Part shown: piece by piece, positions 52,301 to 61,383 of the stretch
Position numbering within the stretch: the first letter of the stretch is position 1
Layout: each line of letters opens with the position of its first letter
Assembly (NCBI GenBank): GCA_900551435.1
Contig: URVW01000005.1
Span: forward strand, 1 to 62,232
Source: an uncultured Faecalibacterium sp.
Lineage (GTDB): Bacteria > Bacillota > Clostridia > Oscillospirales > Ruminococcaceae
DNA length: 62,232 nucleotides
Direction: 5' to 3'
Program-made: the position numbers and the translations under genes
Notes under the pieces: generated by a model
What the model saw: the letters and a program-made list of their open reading frames with translations, nothing else
Databases searched by the model: none
Told to the model about the DNA's origin: nothing

Positions 52301-52404
52301 AAGCTGTCGATGATCGGACTGGCGCAGATCGACAGCGCCAGAAGCGATGCAACCACAGTGGTCGCGCCGCGCCATGCGCGGCGGCCGGAATTTGCGTTCT
52401 TCAT
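49315..52404 (-). CDS. Membrane-anchored, domain-permuted GH3 glycoside hydrolase
   Basis: The 1029-aa protein has an N-terminal membrane helix (GATTVVASLLALSICASPI), then the GH3 C-terminal domain first (RMNEEGTVLLKNNGALPLSA, GLPGGYGFYGVADVLSGAANPSGHLADTY) and the FnIII-like domain (KVTVTNTGSVAGKDVAQLYVS). The GH3 N-terminal barrel comes last (APKHFAFNDTEINRTG, LRKEWGFQGLESQDFI with the likely nucleophile Asp), and a second membrane helix at the end (VAFAVLTLLCAAMYINSVRK). It would cleave beta-glycosides outside the cell. Permuted GH3 enzymes are known; anchoring at both ends is less usual. Confidence 0.9.
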   Translation of the reverse strand: MKNANSGRRAWRGATTVVASLLALSICASPIIDSFRTDIDKFLGTKSTKLVTESTEGVDLYTYKSDYSSTTELLKAIEDLGERMNEEGTVLLKNNGALPLSANELSKVSLLGFSSYYPVQGGDMGSSLADNQGTDADNVDLVGALEAKGYTINPTLKDLYTSASMLESYKTEVQSWGGTKTYYRIVAPNTNGYFTSKEPSQAAMNSQSAGWKDSMNDYNVMVVTIARAAGENRSYLPGKAGVDPSQDLNQTDPLGLSDDERDLIAAAVEAKKANGGKVIVLLNNASAMEVQELKENDGIDAMLEIGLPGGYGFYGVADVLSGAANPSGHLADTYVVTNANAPSAQNYGDLEWTNANAEISMNSELVEAENIYIGYKYYETRYADTVLGQGNASDPVGSSTGSAWNYDSEVTYPFGYGLSYTTFTQTLDDLTVDTNQNTITAKVTVTNTGSVAGKDVAQLYVSLPYTDYDKEHAVEKSAIQLVDYEKTKELAPGESQTLTITADLQNIASWDSTSDNAIGTKGNYILDAGDYYFTIGNGSHEAVNNVLAAQGQNVDGDASNTKTWNVAELDKISFATTKNGTAVENQLADMDLNYWMPDTVTYLTRSDWAGTFPKTYENLTATNEMVDVLDNDTYEINANGDPSTVTFGADNGLTLADLKGVTDLSDERWGLLMDQIDLEDGMIRLGFGGTSTKAIESIMSPEAIQNDGPNGINSYTLGQYANTDKSSGDPCAVDENDPNLTYKFGTMCNETVIAQTFSKELAAEYGKVIGNYSLWSNLTIFWGAGTNLHRTPYNARNHEYYSEDAMLTSGQAAAYITAGQEYGCIIAPKHFAFNDTEINRTGVAVFMTEQQARENELRGTQASIEDAGALGIMTAFNRVGCYTANAHTGLLMNILRKEWGFQGLESQDFIQGANYAVLKEYALNGGTMTCNTGDSTMAAVSEKWGYWTVENVSKDTDLLSAIKQAMTWQAYALANSNAMDGYAPTTHLVSVRTWYDNAITGTEVAFAVLTLLCAAMYINSVRKSKSKKN

Positions 52405-52450
52405 GTTGTCCTCCTTATAAGGTTTTCCTATACATCACAGTGAATCCAGC

Positions 52451-53920
52451 TCACTGTTTTGCCTTGCGTGCGGCGATCTCCGCCTGTTCTGCGGGCAGGT
52501 TCTTCTCCACGGTCCAGAAGATCAGGAGCAGCAGACCGCCGATGATGTAGCAGACCGTCTCCACCCAGATATAGCTGATGGAGATCGCGTGCTGCACGAC
52601 GATGGACTGTGCCGCCGTGCCCAGTGCGATGTCCGCCGCCTGATCATAGCCGCTGCCCGCCAGCAGAGCGCTGAAGATGGAGTTGCAGATGGGGGTGGCT
52701 GCGACCATCAGCGAAGAGTAGATGGACATGGTCAGGCCGTCGGTGCGGATGCCGGTGCGGTACTCGATATGGTCGATGACGTCCGCGATCATGGCCAGAA
52801 TGAGGTAACATGCGGGAGAGGAGCCAAGGCACTTGAGGGCCACGCCGATGGCAACGGGGATGATATTTCCGCCGCCCAGACCAGCGATGACGCCGCCCAC
52901 AGCGCCCAGCAGCATGAAGCCGCCGCAGACCAGACGCTTGCCGAACTTATTGGCCAGCGGCACAACGATGGCGGCCGCCACAGCCATAGGGATCGCGCCC
53001 AGAACGCTCAGCAGAGACTGCGAAGCGCCCCATGCATCCGCCGTGCCGAAGAAGGTGTTGTCCAGCACCCACTTGCAGAAGTAGGTCATGGAGCCGTTCT
53101 TCATCGCGCCGCTCCACTGGAACAGCATGTAGAAGGCCATGACGATCCACCACATCTTATCGGAGGTGACGGCCTTGACCTGCTCGCCCAGCGAGACGGT
53201 CTTGCTGGGCGCGGCTTCCTCGGAAGCGCCGCCCGCCATGCTCTCTTCGGTGACGCGCTCACGGGTGAAGGCAAACTGCAGGTAGATGGTCAAGGCCGAG
53301 AAGATGGCGACGGCCAGCATGGTGAGGAACCACAGGTTCTGGTTCTCCTTCAGGGCGAAGGACACCAGCATCGGGAACACCATCGAGCCGCAGCCCATGA
53401 CGCCCAGACCGGCAATGTTCGTAAAGGATGCCAGTGCGCCGCGCTGTTTGCTGTCGCGGGTAGACACCGGGATCATGGTGGAGTTTGCGGTGTTGTAGAT
53501 GGGGTATGCGACCGCGTAATACAGGTTGTACGCAATGGCGATCCACACCATCTTGGCCGTGCCCTCGAACGGCACGATGAACATCAGCACGCTGGACACC
53601 GACAGGGTCAGTGCACTCAGCAGCAGCCACGGGCGGGCCTTGCCGGCCAGCGCCTTGGTGCGCTCGATGAGCTGGCCGACGATCAGGTTGGCCGCCACGA
53701 TCAGCACCGTGGAGATGAGCTGCAGGGTGGTCAGGAACGCCAGATCCAGCTTGAGCACATCGGTGAAGTAGCTCTGCAGGATGCTGGTGAAGATGCCGGA
53801 CGACAGCAGCGCGCCGAACGGGCCGATGAAGTAGCCGAACAGCATTTCCGGCAGCTTGACATCATCGGACTTGATCCGCGACTTTGTCAGCGGACTGTTC
53901 CAGAAGTTTGAGTTGCTCAT
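52451..53920 (-). CDS. GPH/MFS-type sugar:cation symporter
   Basis: The 489-aa protein has 12 predicted membrane segments, starting EMLFGYFIGPFGALLSSGIFTS, with AGKARPWLLLSALTLSVSSVLMF in the loop and DVIDHIEYRTGIRTDGLTMSIYSSLMVA near the end, which are marks of the glycoside-pentoside-hexuronide family. It should import the oligosaccharide or glycoside processed by the adjacent GH78 and GH2 enzymes. AAGGAGG precedes the ATG. It lies 16 bases after the GH78 stop. Confidence 0.88.
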   Translation of the reverse strand: MSNSNFWNSPLTKSRIKSDDVKLPEMLFGYFIGPFGALLSSGIFTSILQSYFTDVLKLDLAFLTTLQLISTVLIVAANLIVGQLIERTKALAGKARPWLLLSALTLSVSSVLMFIVPFEGTAKMVWIAIAYNLYYAVAYPIYNTANSTMIPVSTRDSKQRGALASFTNIAGLGVMGCGSMVFPMLVSFALKENQNLWFLTMLAVAIFSALTIYLQFAFTRERVTEESMAGGASEEAAPSKTVSLGEQVKAVTSDKMWWIVMAFYMLFQWSGAMKNGSMTYFCKWVLDNTFFGTADAWGASQSLLSVLGAIPMAVAAAIVVPLANKFGKRLVCGGFMLLGAVGGVIAGLGGGNIIPVAIGVALKCLGSSPACYLILAMIADVIDHIEYRTGIRTDGLTMSIYSSLMVAATPICNSIFSALLAGSGYDQAADIALGTAAQSIVVQHAISISYIWVETVCYIIGGLLLLIFWTVEKNLPAEQAEIAARKAKQ

Positions 53921-53936
53921 GGATTTTTTATCCTCC

Positions 53937-56489
53937 TTATTCTACAGCGGCTTGCAGGGTATGCGTACCGCTTTCCAACAGAACAGGGTCTGCACCGGGC
54001 AACTGGGCCGTGCAGCAAGTGCCCACCGGAACGGTGACCACGGCGGTGAGCATTCCGTTCTCCAGCTTCCAGCCCGCTTCGATCGTGCCGTAGGGTGTTT
54101 CCAGCTGGCCTTCTGCATGGGTCAGGCCGCCGCCGGGAAGCGGGGCAAAGCGGAAGCTCTGGTAACCCGGCTTTTCCGGCTCCACGCCCAGCGTGCGGCG
54201 GTAGAGGAATGCGCCGACCGCGCCGGACGCGTAGTGGTTGTAGGAGATCATCTTGTCCGTGCCGTCGTCGCCGATGGGGCACTGGCCGTTCTCATCCAAG
54301 CCGTCCCAGCGCTCCCAGATGGTGGTCGCACCCACCCGCACCTCGTACAGCCAGCTGGGGCACTGGGTGTTGAGCAGCATCCGATAGGCAACATCCGCGA
54401 AGCCGTTGTCGGCCAGCGCGAACAGAATATAAGGCGTGCCCGGGAAACCGGTCCCGATGCAGTAGTTGTTCTTTTCCACCAGACGGACCAGATTTTCCGC
54501 GGCATCTTCGCGGACACTCTCCGGGAACATTCCCAGATACAGTGGCAGGACGTAGGCAGTCTGGAACTCTTCGTTCGTCTTGCCCTTACCGTCGGTCAGG
54601 ACGGCACAATAGGCGTCTGCCACATGCGCGGCCAGCTCCTCGTACTCCTTCGCGTCGCTGTCCTTGCCCAGAATGCGGGCGATCTGCGCGAGGATGGAGC
54701 TGGTGCGGTACAGGCTGGCGGTGGCGGTGTATTTGCTGCGCTTCTGCCACTGGCTCATCTGGGGCACATCCGGTGCGACCCAGTCGCCAAAATGAAGCAT
54801 CGAGGGGGTGTGCCAGACGTAGCGGTTTTTTCCGAAACCCAAGCCCGCCCAGAATCGGCATGCCTTGACGTAGCGCTGCATGGTGGGGTACATCTCACGG
54901 AGAATATCCGTTTCGCCCTCGGCTTCATACAGCGCCCACGGGACCATGACACAGGCATCGCCCCACCAGTCCACGGCCATCTTCGGCATCGTGGCCGGGA
55001 AGCCGTAGCCCTGCACGGGGACAGTGTTCGGGATGCCGCCGGTGGGCAGCTGCTCCGACTTGACGTCCCGCAGCCACTTTTCCAGAAAACGGCTCAGTTC
55101 AAAGTTGTAGCACGCCGTGGGCGAGAATACATTGATGTCGCCGGTCCAGCCCATCCGCTCGTCGCGCTGGGGGCAGTCGGTGGGGATGTCCACAAAGTTC
55201 GACTTGGCGCCCCATGTGATGTTGCTCTGCAGCTGGTTCAGCAGCTCGTTGGAACAGTGGAACACACCCGTGTGGGCCACTTCCGAATACAGGGCCACGG
55301 CCTCCAGCTTGAGATCCTCCGGGGAAACGCCCTTGACGCCGACGTAGCGGAAGCCCATGTAGGTGAAGCGGGGATGATAGGTCTGCACGCCGTTGCGGCA
55401 GGTATAGGTGGCGGTGGCCTTTGCGGTGCGCAGGAAGGTCGTGTTCAGGCTGCCGTCCGGGTTCAGAATTTCAGCGTGGCGGAGGGTGATGACCTGTCCT
55501 GCCTTGCCGTTGACCGTGAACCGGACGATGCCCGCGAAGTTCTGGCCGAAGTCGTAGATCACCTCGCCGTCCGGGGCTTTGGTCACGGCCTTGGGCTGGA
55601 ACACCTCGTGCTCCCGGACCGGAGAGCCGTAGTCGGCCAGAATGTTTGGGTGGACCTTCAGCGTCTCGACCGAAGCGTTCTTCCAGCCGTCGGCCTTCAC
55701 GGTAGCGTCGTAGGTCTCACCGTCGTACAGGTCGGCCATCTTGACGGGGCCGTTCTCGGTGACCTGCCACGAAGTGTCCGTGCCAATGACCTCTTCCGTG
55801 CCGTCGGTGTAGCGGATGCGAAGCTCTGCCAGCAGCGCCTGACGGTCTGCGGTAACGCGGTTCCTGCGGGTAAATACGAAGGAACCGACGGCCCAGCCGC
55901 CCGCCACGGTGGCGGTCAGTTCATTGCTGCCGGTCAGCAGGTCGGTGACATCGTAGGTCTGATATTGCAGCTGGGAAGCGTAGCTCGTGAAGCCGGGGGC
56001 GAAGTACTGCGTGCCCAGCTTTTTGCCGTCCAGTTCCAGCTCATAAATGCCCATCGCGGTGACGTACAGCCGCGCCCATGCGACGGCCTTTGCGGTCTGG
56101 ATGGTCTTGCGGAACACCATCGGGACCGGAGAGACTTTCTTTTCGGTGAAGGAATAGCTCCCGTCCGTGATCCACTGAGCCTTCCACGGGGTGTCCAGTC
56201 GGCCCGTCTCGAACGACGTTTTCGCCGAAGCCTTGTTCCCCTGCTCATCGGCCGCCGTCAGCTCGACGGGGTAGGCCGTAAAGGGCTTCAGGGCCTCGCC
56301 CGCGTAGACGGTCCCCTTCTGGGCGTCGGCTCCCATGACGGTGCGCCAGCTGCCCACCTTCAGGTCCGCACTGACCAGCTTCGTGCCGGGACGGTCGCTC
56401 TTCAGGGCGAAATGGACCCGGGGCGCGGTGTTGTCGGTAACGCATCCCTGTTCCAGATGCTCCACCGTCAGGCGTGTGATCTCAAACAT
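53937..56489 (-). CDS. GH78 alpha-L-rhamnosidase
   Basis: The 850-aa protein has the GH78 layout: an N-terminal Fn3-like domain (PRVHFALKSDRPG), the GRLDTPWKAQWIT segment and the Bac_rhamnosid concanavalin-like domains (RLYVTAMGIYELELDGKKLG, FAPGFTSYASQLQYQTYDVT). The catalytic barrel follows with DIPTDCPQRDERMGWTGDINVF (general acid region), then a C-terminal Greek-key domain. It releases L-rhamnose from rhamnoglycosides or pectin/flavonoid glycosides. No signal peptide, so it acts inside. The ATG overlaps the GH2 stop by 8 bases. Confidence 0.93.
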   Translation of the reverse strand: MFEITRLTVEHLEQGCVTDNTAPRVHFALKSDRPGTKLVSADLKVGSWRTVMGADAQKGTVYAGEALKPFTAYPVELTAADEQGNKASAKTSFETGRLDTPWKAQWITDGSYSFTEKKVSPVPMVFRKTIQTAKAVAWARLYVTAMGIYELELDGKKLGTQYFAPGFTSYASQLQYQTYDVTDLLTGSNELTATVAGGWAVGSFVFTRRNRVTADRQALLAELRIRYTDGTEEVIGTDTSWQVTENGPVKMADLYDGETYDATVKADGWKNASVETLKVHPNILADYGSPVREHEVFQPKAVTKAPDGEVIYDFGQNFAGIVRFTVNGKAGQVITLRHAEILNPDGSLNTTFLRTAKATATYTCRNGVQTYHPRFTYMGFRYVGVKGVSPEDLKLEAVALYSEVAHTGVFHCSNELLNQLQSNITWGAKSNFVDIPTDCPQRDERMGWTGDINVFSPTACYNFELSRFLEKWLRDVKSEQLPTGGIPNTVPVQGYGFPATMPKMAVDWWGDACVMVPWALYEAEGETDILREMYPTMQRYVKACRFWAGLGFGKNRYVWHTPSMLHFGDWVAPDVPQMSQWQKRSKYTATASLYRTSSILAQIARILGKDSDAKEYEELAAHVADAYCAVLTDGKGKTNEEFQTAYVLPLYLGMFPESVREDAAENLVRLVEKNNYCIGTGFPGTPYILFALADNGFADVAYRMLLNTQCPSWLYEVRVGATTIWERWDGLDENGQCPIGDDGTDKMISYNHYASGAVGAFLYRRTLGVEPEKPGYQSFRFAPLPGGGLTHAEGQLETPYGTIEAGWKLENGMLTAVVTVPVGTCCTAQLPGADPVLLESGTHTLQAAVE

Positions 56490-58878
56490 GACGAGGTTCT
56501 CCTTTCAATGCGATGCTGCAATCGGCGGTGCGGGTCCCGTCCGCTGCACGGACCGTGACCGGCGCGCTGCCATCCGCCAGAACGATGGCCAGCGCTTCGC
56601 CGTAATAGGTATCGGTATCTTGGTTATGGTAGCCGTCCGCGTTGTAGGGGCACGCATTGCCCAGTGCCAACAGCGTTCCGCCGGTCACCTCGACCGCGAT
56701 GCGGTGGCGCTCCATCGGCTTCGGGATGCCCACCGCGTCGGTGTACCGCAGACGGATGAAGGCCAGATGCCCTGCTTCCACAGCGGGAGCTTCCGGCTCA
56801 CAGCACAATTCCGTGGAAACGGCGGCGGTACGCAGAGTATCCCGCCCGATCTCCTGTCCTGCGGCATCGTACGCGATAGCCGTCAGGGTCCCGTTCTCAT
56901 ACGGAACGCGGAACTTCACCTGACAATCGTTCCGGAAGTTTTTGCGGCCCACGGATCTTCCGTTGAGCTGCAGTTCCACGCTGGCCGCGCGGGCATAAAC
57001 TTCCACGGTGGCCTGTTCGCCTTCGCAGCCGCGCCACGACCACGAACGGCGGGCGTTGGTCATCTTCCACGCCGAGGGAGAGTGCTTTCCCTTGTGGCCC
57101 AGCGGCCGTACGGCGAGGATGGGACCTTTTTCCAGCTCAAAGGCGATGCGGGTGTAATCGGCTTCGGCCAGCTCGCTGCCGGTCAGGTCGATGCGTCCGG
57201 AACCGGCTGTCATCCAGCCGGGACCGTGTTCGGGGTCCGGGGCGTATTCCGCATATTCCCAGCTTCCGACGCCGACTTCGCCCAGATAATCCATGCCGGC
57301 CCAGACGAAATCTCCCAGAATCCGCTTTTCGGTCTTTGCCTGTTCCCAGAAGCGGTAGGCGTCGTTGCAGAACGTCTCTGTGCCAAGGATGAGGCGGTTC
57401 GGATATTTTTTCAGGTCGTGGTCATAGCGGAGGATGCCGTAGTTGTAGCCCGCAAAGTCCATCTGTGCATACGCGCCTCGGGTCTTGACGTCGCAGCCGT
57501 GGAGGGTCGCGCCGATCTTCATGGTCTTGTCGCCCAGCAGACCGGCGAGATTGTTGTAGAACTCGCTGCCCACGGCCTTTTTCTTTTTTCCATCGCTCTC
57601 CAGCTCTTTTTTCGCCTTTTCGTCGCTGTAGACGCCGAAGCCCAGCGAGCTGAGGAAGTTGAAGAAGATATTCACGCCGCAGGTCACGGGGCGGGTGGCA
57701 TCCAAATGATGCAGATACTTGGTCAGCTGGCCGGTCAGCACGATGCCGCGCGGCTGGGCCGTCTCGCTGACCTCGTTGCCGGTGGAGTACAGGATCACGC
57801 AGGGGTGGTTGTAGTCCTTGGCCACCATGGCGTCCAAGTCTTTTTTCCACCACGCGGCAAAGTCGTTCACATAGTCGTTGACGGTCTTGTGGATGTACCA
57901 GCAGTCCACGAATTCGTCCATCACCAGCATTCCCAGCCGGTCACAGGCATCCAGCAGCGCTTTGCTGCAGGGGTTATGGGCCGAGCGGATGGCGTTGTAG
58001 CCCGCCTTTTGGAGCAGCCGGACCTTGCGCTCCACGGCGTCGTCCCAACAGGCCGCGCCCAGAATGCCGTTGTCGTGGTGGATGCAGGCGCCGCGCAGGA
58101 TGATCCGCTTGCCGTTGAGCAGCAAGCCCTTGTCTGCGCCCCATGCGATCGTCCGGACGCCGAAGGTCGTTTGGTTTTCATCCTCGCAAGTGCCATCTGC
58201 GCTGCGGTAGTGCACGGTGCAGATGTAGGTCTGCGGCGTCTCACAGCTCCACGGCTGGACATTGGGCAGCGTCACGCGGACGACAGCCTTGCCGGAAGCA
58301 TCCGTGCCCAGCGCTTTCTGCACGCCGGGAAGCTCGAGTTCCAGATGGCCCGGTGCGGTGGCTTCTACCGAAACTTCCACAACGGCCGGGTCCAGCGAAA
58401 GGGTGCGGATGCGGGTCCCGTCCATCTTCAGATGGTCCCGGGGCGCGATGTGCAGCCAGACCGGGCGGTAAATGCCCGCGCCGGAGTACCAGCGGCTGTT
58501 GGGCTGATCCGCATTGCGCGCGATGACTTTTAGGGTGTTCTCCCCTGCCCGTAGCGCCTTGCCCGCCGGGGCAAAAAAGCGGGTGTAGCCGTACCGCCAC
58601 GATGCGATCATTTCGTCGTTGAGCCAGACTTCCGCGTTGTGGTAGACGCCCTCAAACTCCCAAAAGACCTCCTGTTCCAGCCAGCTCTCCGGGGCCGTGA
58701 AGGTCTTGCGATAGCAGTAGTCATGGCCTTCGAACCAACAGGCATTCACGCCGCTGGGACAGTGCGCACCGCGCGGCTCGTCCAGCATCGCGTCATGCGG
58801 AAGTTCCACCGCCACGGCACGGTCCGTTTCTTCCAGACGGCTGAACTCCCAGCCTTTGTTCCAATCGCTCGTTTGCAT
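56482..58878 (-). CDS. GH2 glycoside hydrolase (beta-galactosidase/glucuronidase type)
   Basis: The 798-aa protein has the GH2 sugar-binding domain (VELPHDAMLDEPRG, YCYRKTFTAPESWLEQEVFWEFEGVYHNAEVWLND), the immunoglobulin-like domain, and the barrel with RGACIHHDNGILGAACWDD, the acid/base ILYSTGNEVSE, and the nucleophile in ILGTETFCNDA. C-terminal Big-type domains follow. It is intracellular (no signal). The ATG at 58878 with AAGGAG is the start; upstream codons to 58941 are untranslated. It heads a GH2-GH78-symporter-GH3-membrane protein operon. Confidence 0.92.
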   Translation of the reverse strand: MQTSDWNKGWEFSRLEETDRAVAVELPHDAMLDEPRGAHCPSGVNACWFEGHDYCYRKTFTAPESWLEQEVFWEFEGVYHNAEVWLNDEMIASWRYGYTRFFAPAGKALRAGENTLKVIARNADQPNSRWYSGAGIYRPVWLHIAPRDHLKMDGTRIRTLSLDPAVVEVSVEATAPGHLELELPGVQKALGTDASGKAVVRVTLPNVQPWSCETPQTYICTVHYRSADGTCEDENQTTFGVRTIAWGADKGLLLNGKRIILRGACIHHDNGILGAACWDDAVERKVRLLQKAGYNAIRSAHNPCSKALLDACDRLGMLVMDEFVDCWYIHKTVNDYVNDFAAWWKKDLDAMVAKDYNHPCVILYSTGNEVSETAQPRGIVLTGQLTKYLHHLDATRPVTCGVNIFFNFLSSLGFGVYSDEKAKKELESDGKKKKAVGSEFYNNLAGLLGDKTMKIGATLHGCDVKTRGAYAQMDFAGYNYGILRYDHDLKKYPNRLILGTETFCNDAYRFWEQAKTEKRILGDFVWAGMDYLGEVGVGSWEYAEYAPDPEHGPGWMTAGSGRIDLTGSELAEADYTRIAFELEKGPILAVRPLGHKGKHSPSAWKMTNARRSWSWRGCEGEQATVEVYARAASVELQLNGRSVGRKNFRNDCQVKFRVPYENGTLTAIAYDAAGQEIGRDTLRTAAVSTELCCEPEAPAVEAGHLAFIRLRYTDAVGIPKPMERHRIAVEVTGGTLLALGNACPYNADGYHNQDTDTYYGEALAIVLADGSAPVTVRAADGTRTADCSIALKGEPRHV

Positions 58879-59031
58879 AGGCACTCTCCTTTTCTGAGGA
58901 TACCATAGCATAAAACCTGTTCTGCGGGGCCAAAATTGCACAAACGGTCACTTTTTTGGCACAACCCGAAAAATCTTCTGGCATTTTCGACAAGGAATCC
59001 TGGACATACTTTGTTCATAATGCTAAGAGAC

Positions 59032-59056
59032 AAAAAAATCCCGGCCGAAGCCGGGA
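59032..59056 (-). terminator. Terminator after the histidine kinase gene
   Basis: TCCCGGC-CGAA-GCCGGGA stem followed on the minus strand by TTTTTTTG, 16 bases behind the kinase stop. Confidence 0.85.
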
Positions 59057-59071
59057 GAAAATTGAGAGGGT

Positions 59072-60388
59072 TCAATTCTGGGTCAGCGGGATGAGCACGC
59101 GAAGCTCGAACCAGCCTTCGTGGGTCGAGACGGTGGCCGAACCGCCGTACTTGCGGGCGGTAGCCTGAATGCTTTTCAGTCCGAAGCCGTGGTAGCGGCT
59201 GTCCGCCTTGGTCGTGACGGGAAGCCCCTTTTCGAACTTCAGTGCACCCTCATAGCAGTTCTCGATGCGGATGGCCGCAAAGCCCTTCTGCCGGGAGACG
59301 CTGAGGTGGATGAGCCGCCGCTGCGGGTCGCTGATCTTAGAAGTGCTTTCAATGGCATTGTCCAGCGCGTTGCCGAACAAGTTACTGATGTCCATGACGT
59401 CCATGAAGTTCAGTGCCGTTCCGTCCGCCACGCAGGTCAGCTGGATATTCTGGGCGCTGCAGGTCAGGCTCTTTCCGGTCAGCACGGTGTCCAGCACCTT
59501 GTTGCCGGTGTCGTTGTTGGCCTCGTAGGACTTGATCTCCTGCTCCATCTGGTCCAAAATTTGGGTGCGGCTGCTGGGCGTTTCGCTGCGCAGAATGGCG
59601 ATCTGGTGCTTGAGGTCGTGATACTTCCGGTTGATGAGGTCGATGCTCTCCTGCCGCATCTTGTAGTTCTCATACTGGATGTGCAGCATATTGCGCAGAG
59701 CGTCCGCCTCCCGCTGGGTGAGCAAGTCGCAAATTTGAGATTGATAGGCCATCAGCAGCGCCACGCCGCCAAAATATACGATGCTGCGCGCTGCATAAAT
59801 CTCCATCCGTCCGTTGGCCGTGAACGGCGTATCGACGCCCGTGTAGCTGATGCTGCTCAGCACATAGATGACCAGCGCGATGATGGCCGCATTGACCGCT
59901 GTGCGCGGCGAGACCTGAAAGTCAACGCTTTCCGGGGCCTGTTGGCTGTCCAGCCAGCCGTCCAGCAGAAAAATTCCCGCATAGCAGAGGCAGACGAACA
60001 GTCCCAGCGCCCAAAAGCTTTGCAAGATCGGAAATCCCGGTGCAAAATAGACGTAAAGCTGCCACGTCAGGGACGCCGCAAATCCGGCCAGCACCACGCT
60101 GCGGGAACAGAAAAAGATGCATTGCATCCGGTCTCCTTTGGTGGCCGTGCGGAAGAACAGCAGCATCAGGGCGATGGAGCCGGAATAAAACAGGTTGAAC
60201 ACAATGCCGTCGTGACCGTCGGTCGCGACCAGATAGACACTCAGAAGCACCAGCGCTGCCGCATGGAACGCCTTGCGCTTCCAGCCGCCGAACCGGGGCG
60301 GAAGATAAAATTTGATGTAGATCAGACAAGCCAGCCAGTCTGCCAGCGCCGTGCAGAAGCGCGGGATATCCAGTTCATAGTAAGCCAT
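59072..60388 (-). CDS. Agr-type sensor histidine kinase (GHKL)
   Basis: The 438-aa protein has six or seven N-terminal membrane helices, then a helical region, the phospho-His motif KYHDLKHQIAILR and a GHKL ATPase with NLFGNALDNAIESTS and HGFGLKSIQATARKYGG. This matches AgrC/NatK-type kinases that work with LytTR regulators. It is translated right behind the regulator (TGATG overlap). The signal is unknown; plant-sugar or peptide cues are possible given the adjacent glycoside operon. Confidence 0.92.
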   Translation of the reverse strand: MAYYELDIPRFCTALADWLACLIYIKFYLPPRFGGWKRKAFHAAALVLLSVYLVATDGHDGIVFNLFYSGSIALMLLFFRTATKGDRMQCIFFCSRSVVLAGFAASLTWQLYVYFAPGFPILQSFWALGLFVCLCYAGIFLLDGWLDSQQAPESVDFQVSPRTAVNAAIIALVIYVLSSISYTGVDTPFTANGRMEIYAARSIVYFGGVALLMAYQSQICDLLTQREADALRNMLHIQYENYKMRQESIDLINRKYHDLKHQIAILRSETPSSRTQILDQMEQEIKSYEANNDTGNKVLDTVLTGKSLTCSAQNIQLTCVADGTALNFMDVMDISNLFGNALDNAIESTSKISDPQRRLIHLSVSRQKGFAAIRIENCYEGALKFEKGLPVTTKADSRYHGFGLKSIQATARKYGGSATVSTHEGWFELRVLIPLTQN

Positions 60389-61098
60389 CAGAATCCCACC
60401 CCGTTGATGTAATTGTTGAGCGCGTCCAAAAACGCCTTGCGCCGGGTGCGGGACAGCGCCAGCCGCTCGCCGTGCACCAGAATGTCATCGCCGCTCACGC
60501 TGTCCACATGCTCCAGATTGACCAGATACCCCTTGCTGCACCGGAAAAAGCTGTATTGCTCCAGCTTCCGCTCGGTGTCCTGCATGGAACCGGTGCTGAC
60601 CAGCTCCCCTTCCGCCGTGTGAAAGCACAGGGTGTGACCCTGACTCTCCACATAATAGAGCTGTTTCACATCCAGCTTGTGGGTCCCGTCGTGGGTGTTC
60701 ACCTGTAAAAAGGACCGCTTGCGCTGATGCAGCCGCTCGATGGCGCGGGAGAGCCGCTGCGAGAATGCAAAATACGACACCGGCTTGAGCACATAATCCA
60801 GCGCATCCACCGCGTATCCCTTGATGGCATACTGCGGCGAGTTTGTGATGAAGATGATGATGACCTCGGTATCCAGCTTGCGGATCTCTTCCGCCGCCAT
60901 CATGCCGTCCATGAACCTCATCTCGACATCCATCAGAATGATGTCGTATTCCGATTTGTAATTCAGGGCGATCTCGTCTCCGTCCGAAAATTCCAGAACC
61001 GTGAACCGTTCCCCGGACCCCTGCGCATAACGGGTGATATACTCTTTCAGTTGACTGCGATAGTTCTCGTCATCCTCGACCAGTGCCAGCCGAATCAT
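60388..61098 (-). CDS. LytTR-family response regulator
   Basis: The 236-aa protein has a receiver domain (LALVEDDENYRSQL pocket, phospho-Asp in IILMDVEMRFMDG, Lys in DYVLKPVSYFAF) and a C-terminal LytTR DNA-binding domain (VKQLYYVESQGHTLCFHTAEGEL, YSFFRCSKGYLVNLEHVDSV, LALSRTRRKAFLDAL). It pairs with the kinase and may control the GH2-GH3 operon. The ATG at 61098 lies 12 bases behind GAGGAG, a long but usable spacing. Confidence 0.93.
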   Translation of the reverse strand: MIRLALVEDDENYRSQLKEYITRYAQGSGERFTVLEFSDGDEIALNYKSEYDIILMDVEMRFMDGMMAAEEIRKLDTEVIIIFITNSPQYAIKGYAVDALDYVLKPVSYFAFSQRLSRAIERLHQRKRSFLQVNTHDGTHKLDVKQLYYVESQGHTLCFHTAEGELVSTGSMQDTERKLEQYSFFRCSKGYLVNLEHVDSVSGDDILVHGERLALSRTRRKAFLDALNNYINGVGF

Positions 61099-61162
61099 AC
61101 TGATGCACAACTCCTCTTCTGATTTTGTATTCCAAGGGCAGACTGCCTCTATTTTGAGTTAT

Positions 61163-61168
61163 AGTATA
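61163..61168 (-). promoter_or_regulatory. -10 box upstream of the LytTR/kinase pair
   Basis: TATACT on the minus strand about 65 bases before the regulator start. No good -35 box is visible, so activation may be needed. Confidence 0.4.
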
Positions 61169-61322
61169 TCACAATTTCCGGACAAAAAAGAAGTCTCTGC
61201 ACAAATGGCATGTTTTTATGCACAAGCCTCCCGATATTTTGTGGATTTGCTTAAAAACGATTTCGATTCCTTGGGCAGGTTGCCGAAATGGTGGCGATGC
61301 ATTTTTACAAGAGATAACGAAA

Positions 61323-61364
61323 AACACCGGACCTCATTTCTGAAGTCCGGTGCTTTTGGAATGG
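61323..61364 (-). terminator. Hairpin after the FAD relic
   Basis: CACCGGAC...GTCCGGTG stem with U-runs on both sides (GCTTTTGG and on the minus strand GTTTTTCG). It would have terminated the FAD gene. Confidence 0.65.
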
Positions 61365-61383
61365 AGGAGAAGCGAGAAGAAAG

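Noticed and set aside
48721..52443. 1240-codon open frame on the plus strand opposite the GH3 gene
   Set aside because: It mirrors the real gene; strong C-ending codon use leaves few stops on the opposite strand. It has no ribosome site and no recognisable domain.
58900..58960. ACCGTTTGT upstream of GH2 as a LytTR operator
   Set aside because: Only one half-site fits; a second repeat at the usual spacing is missing.
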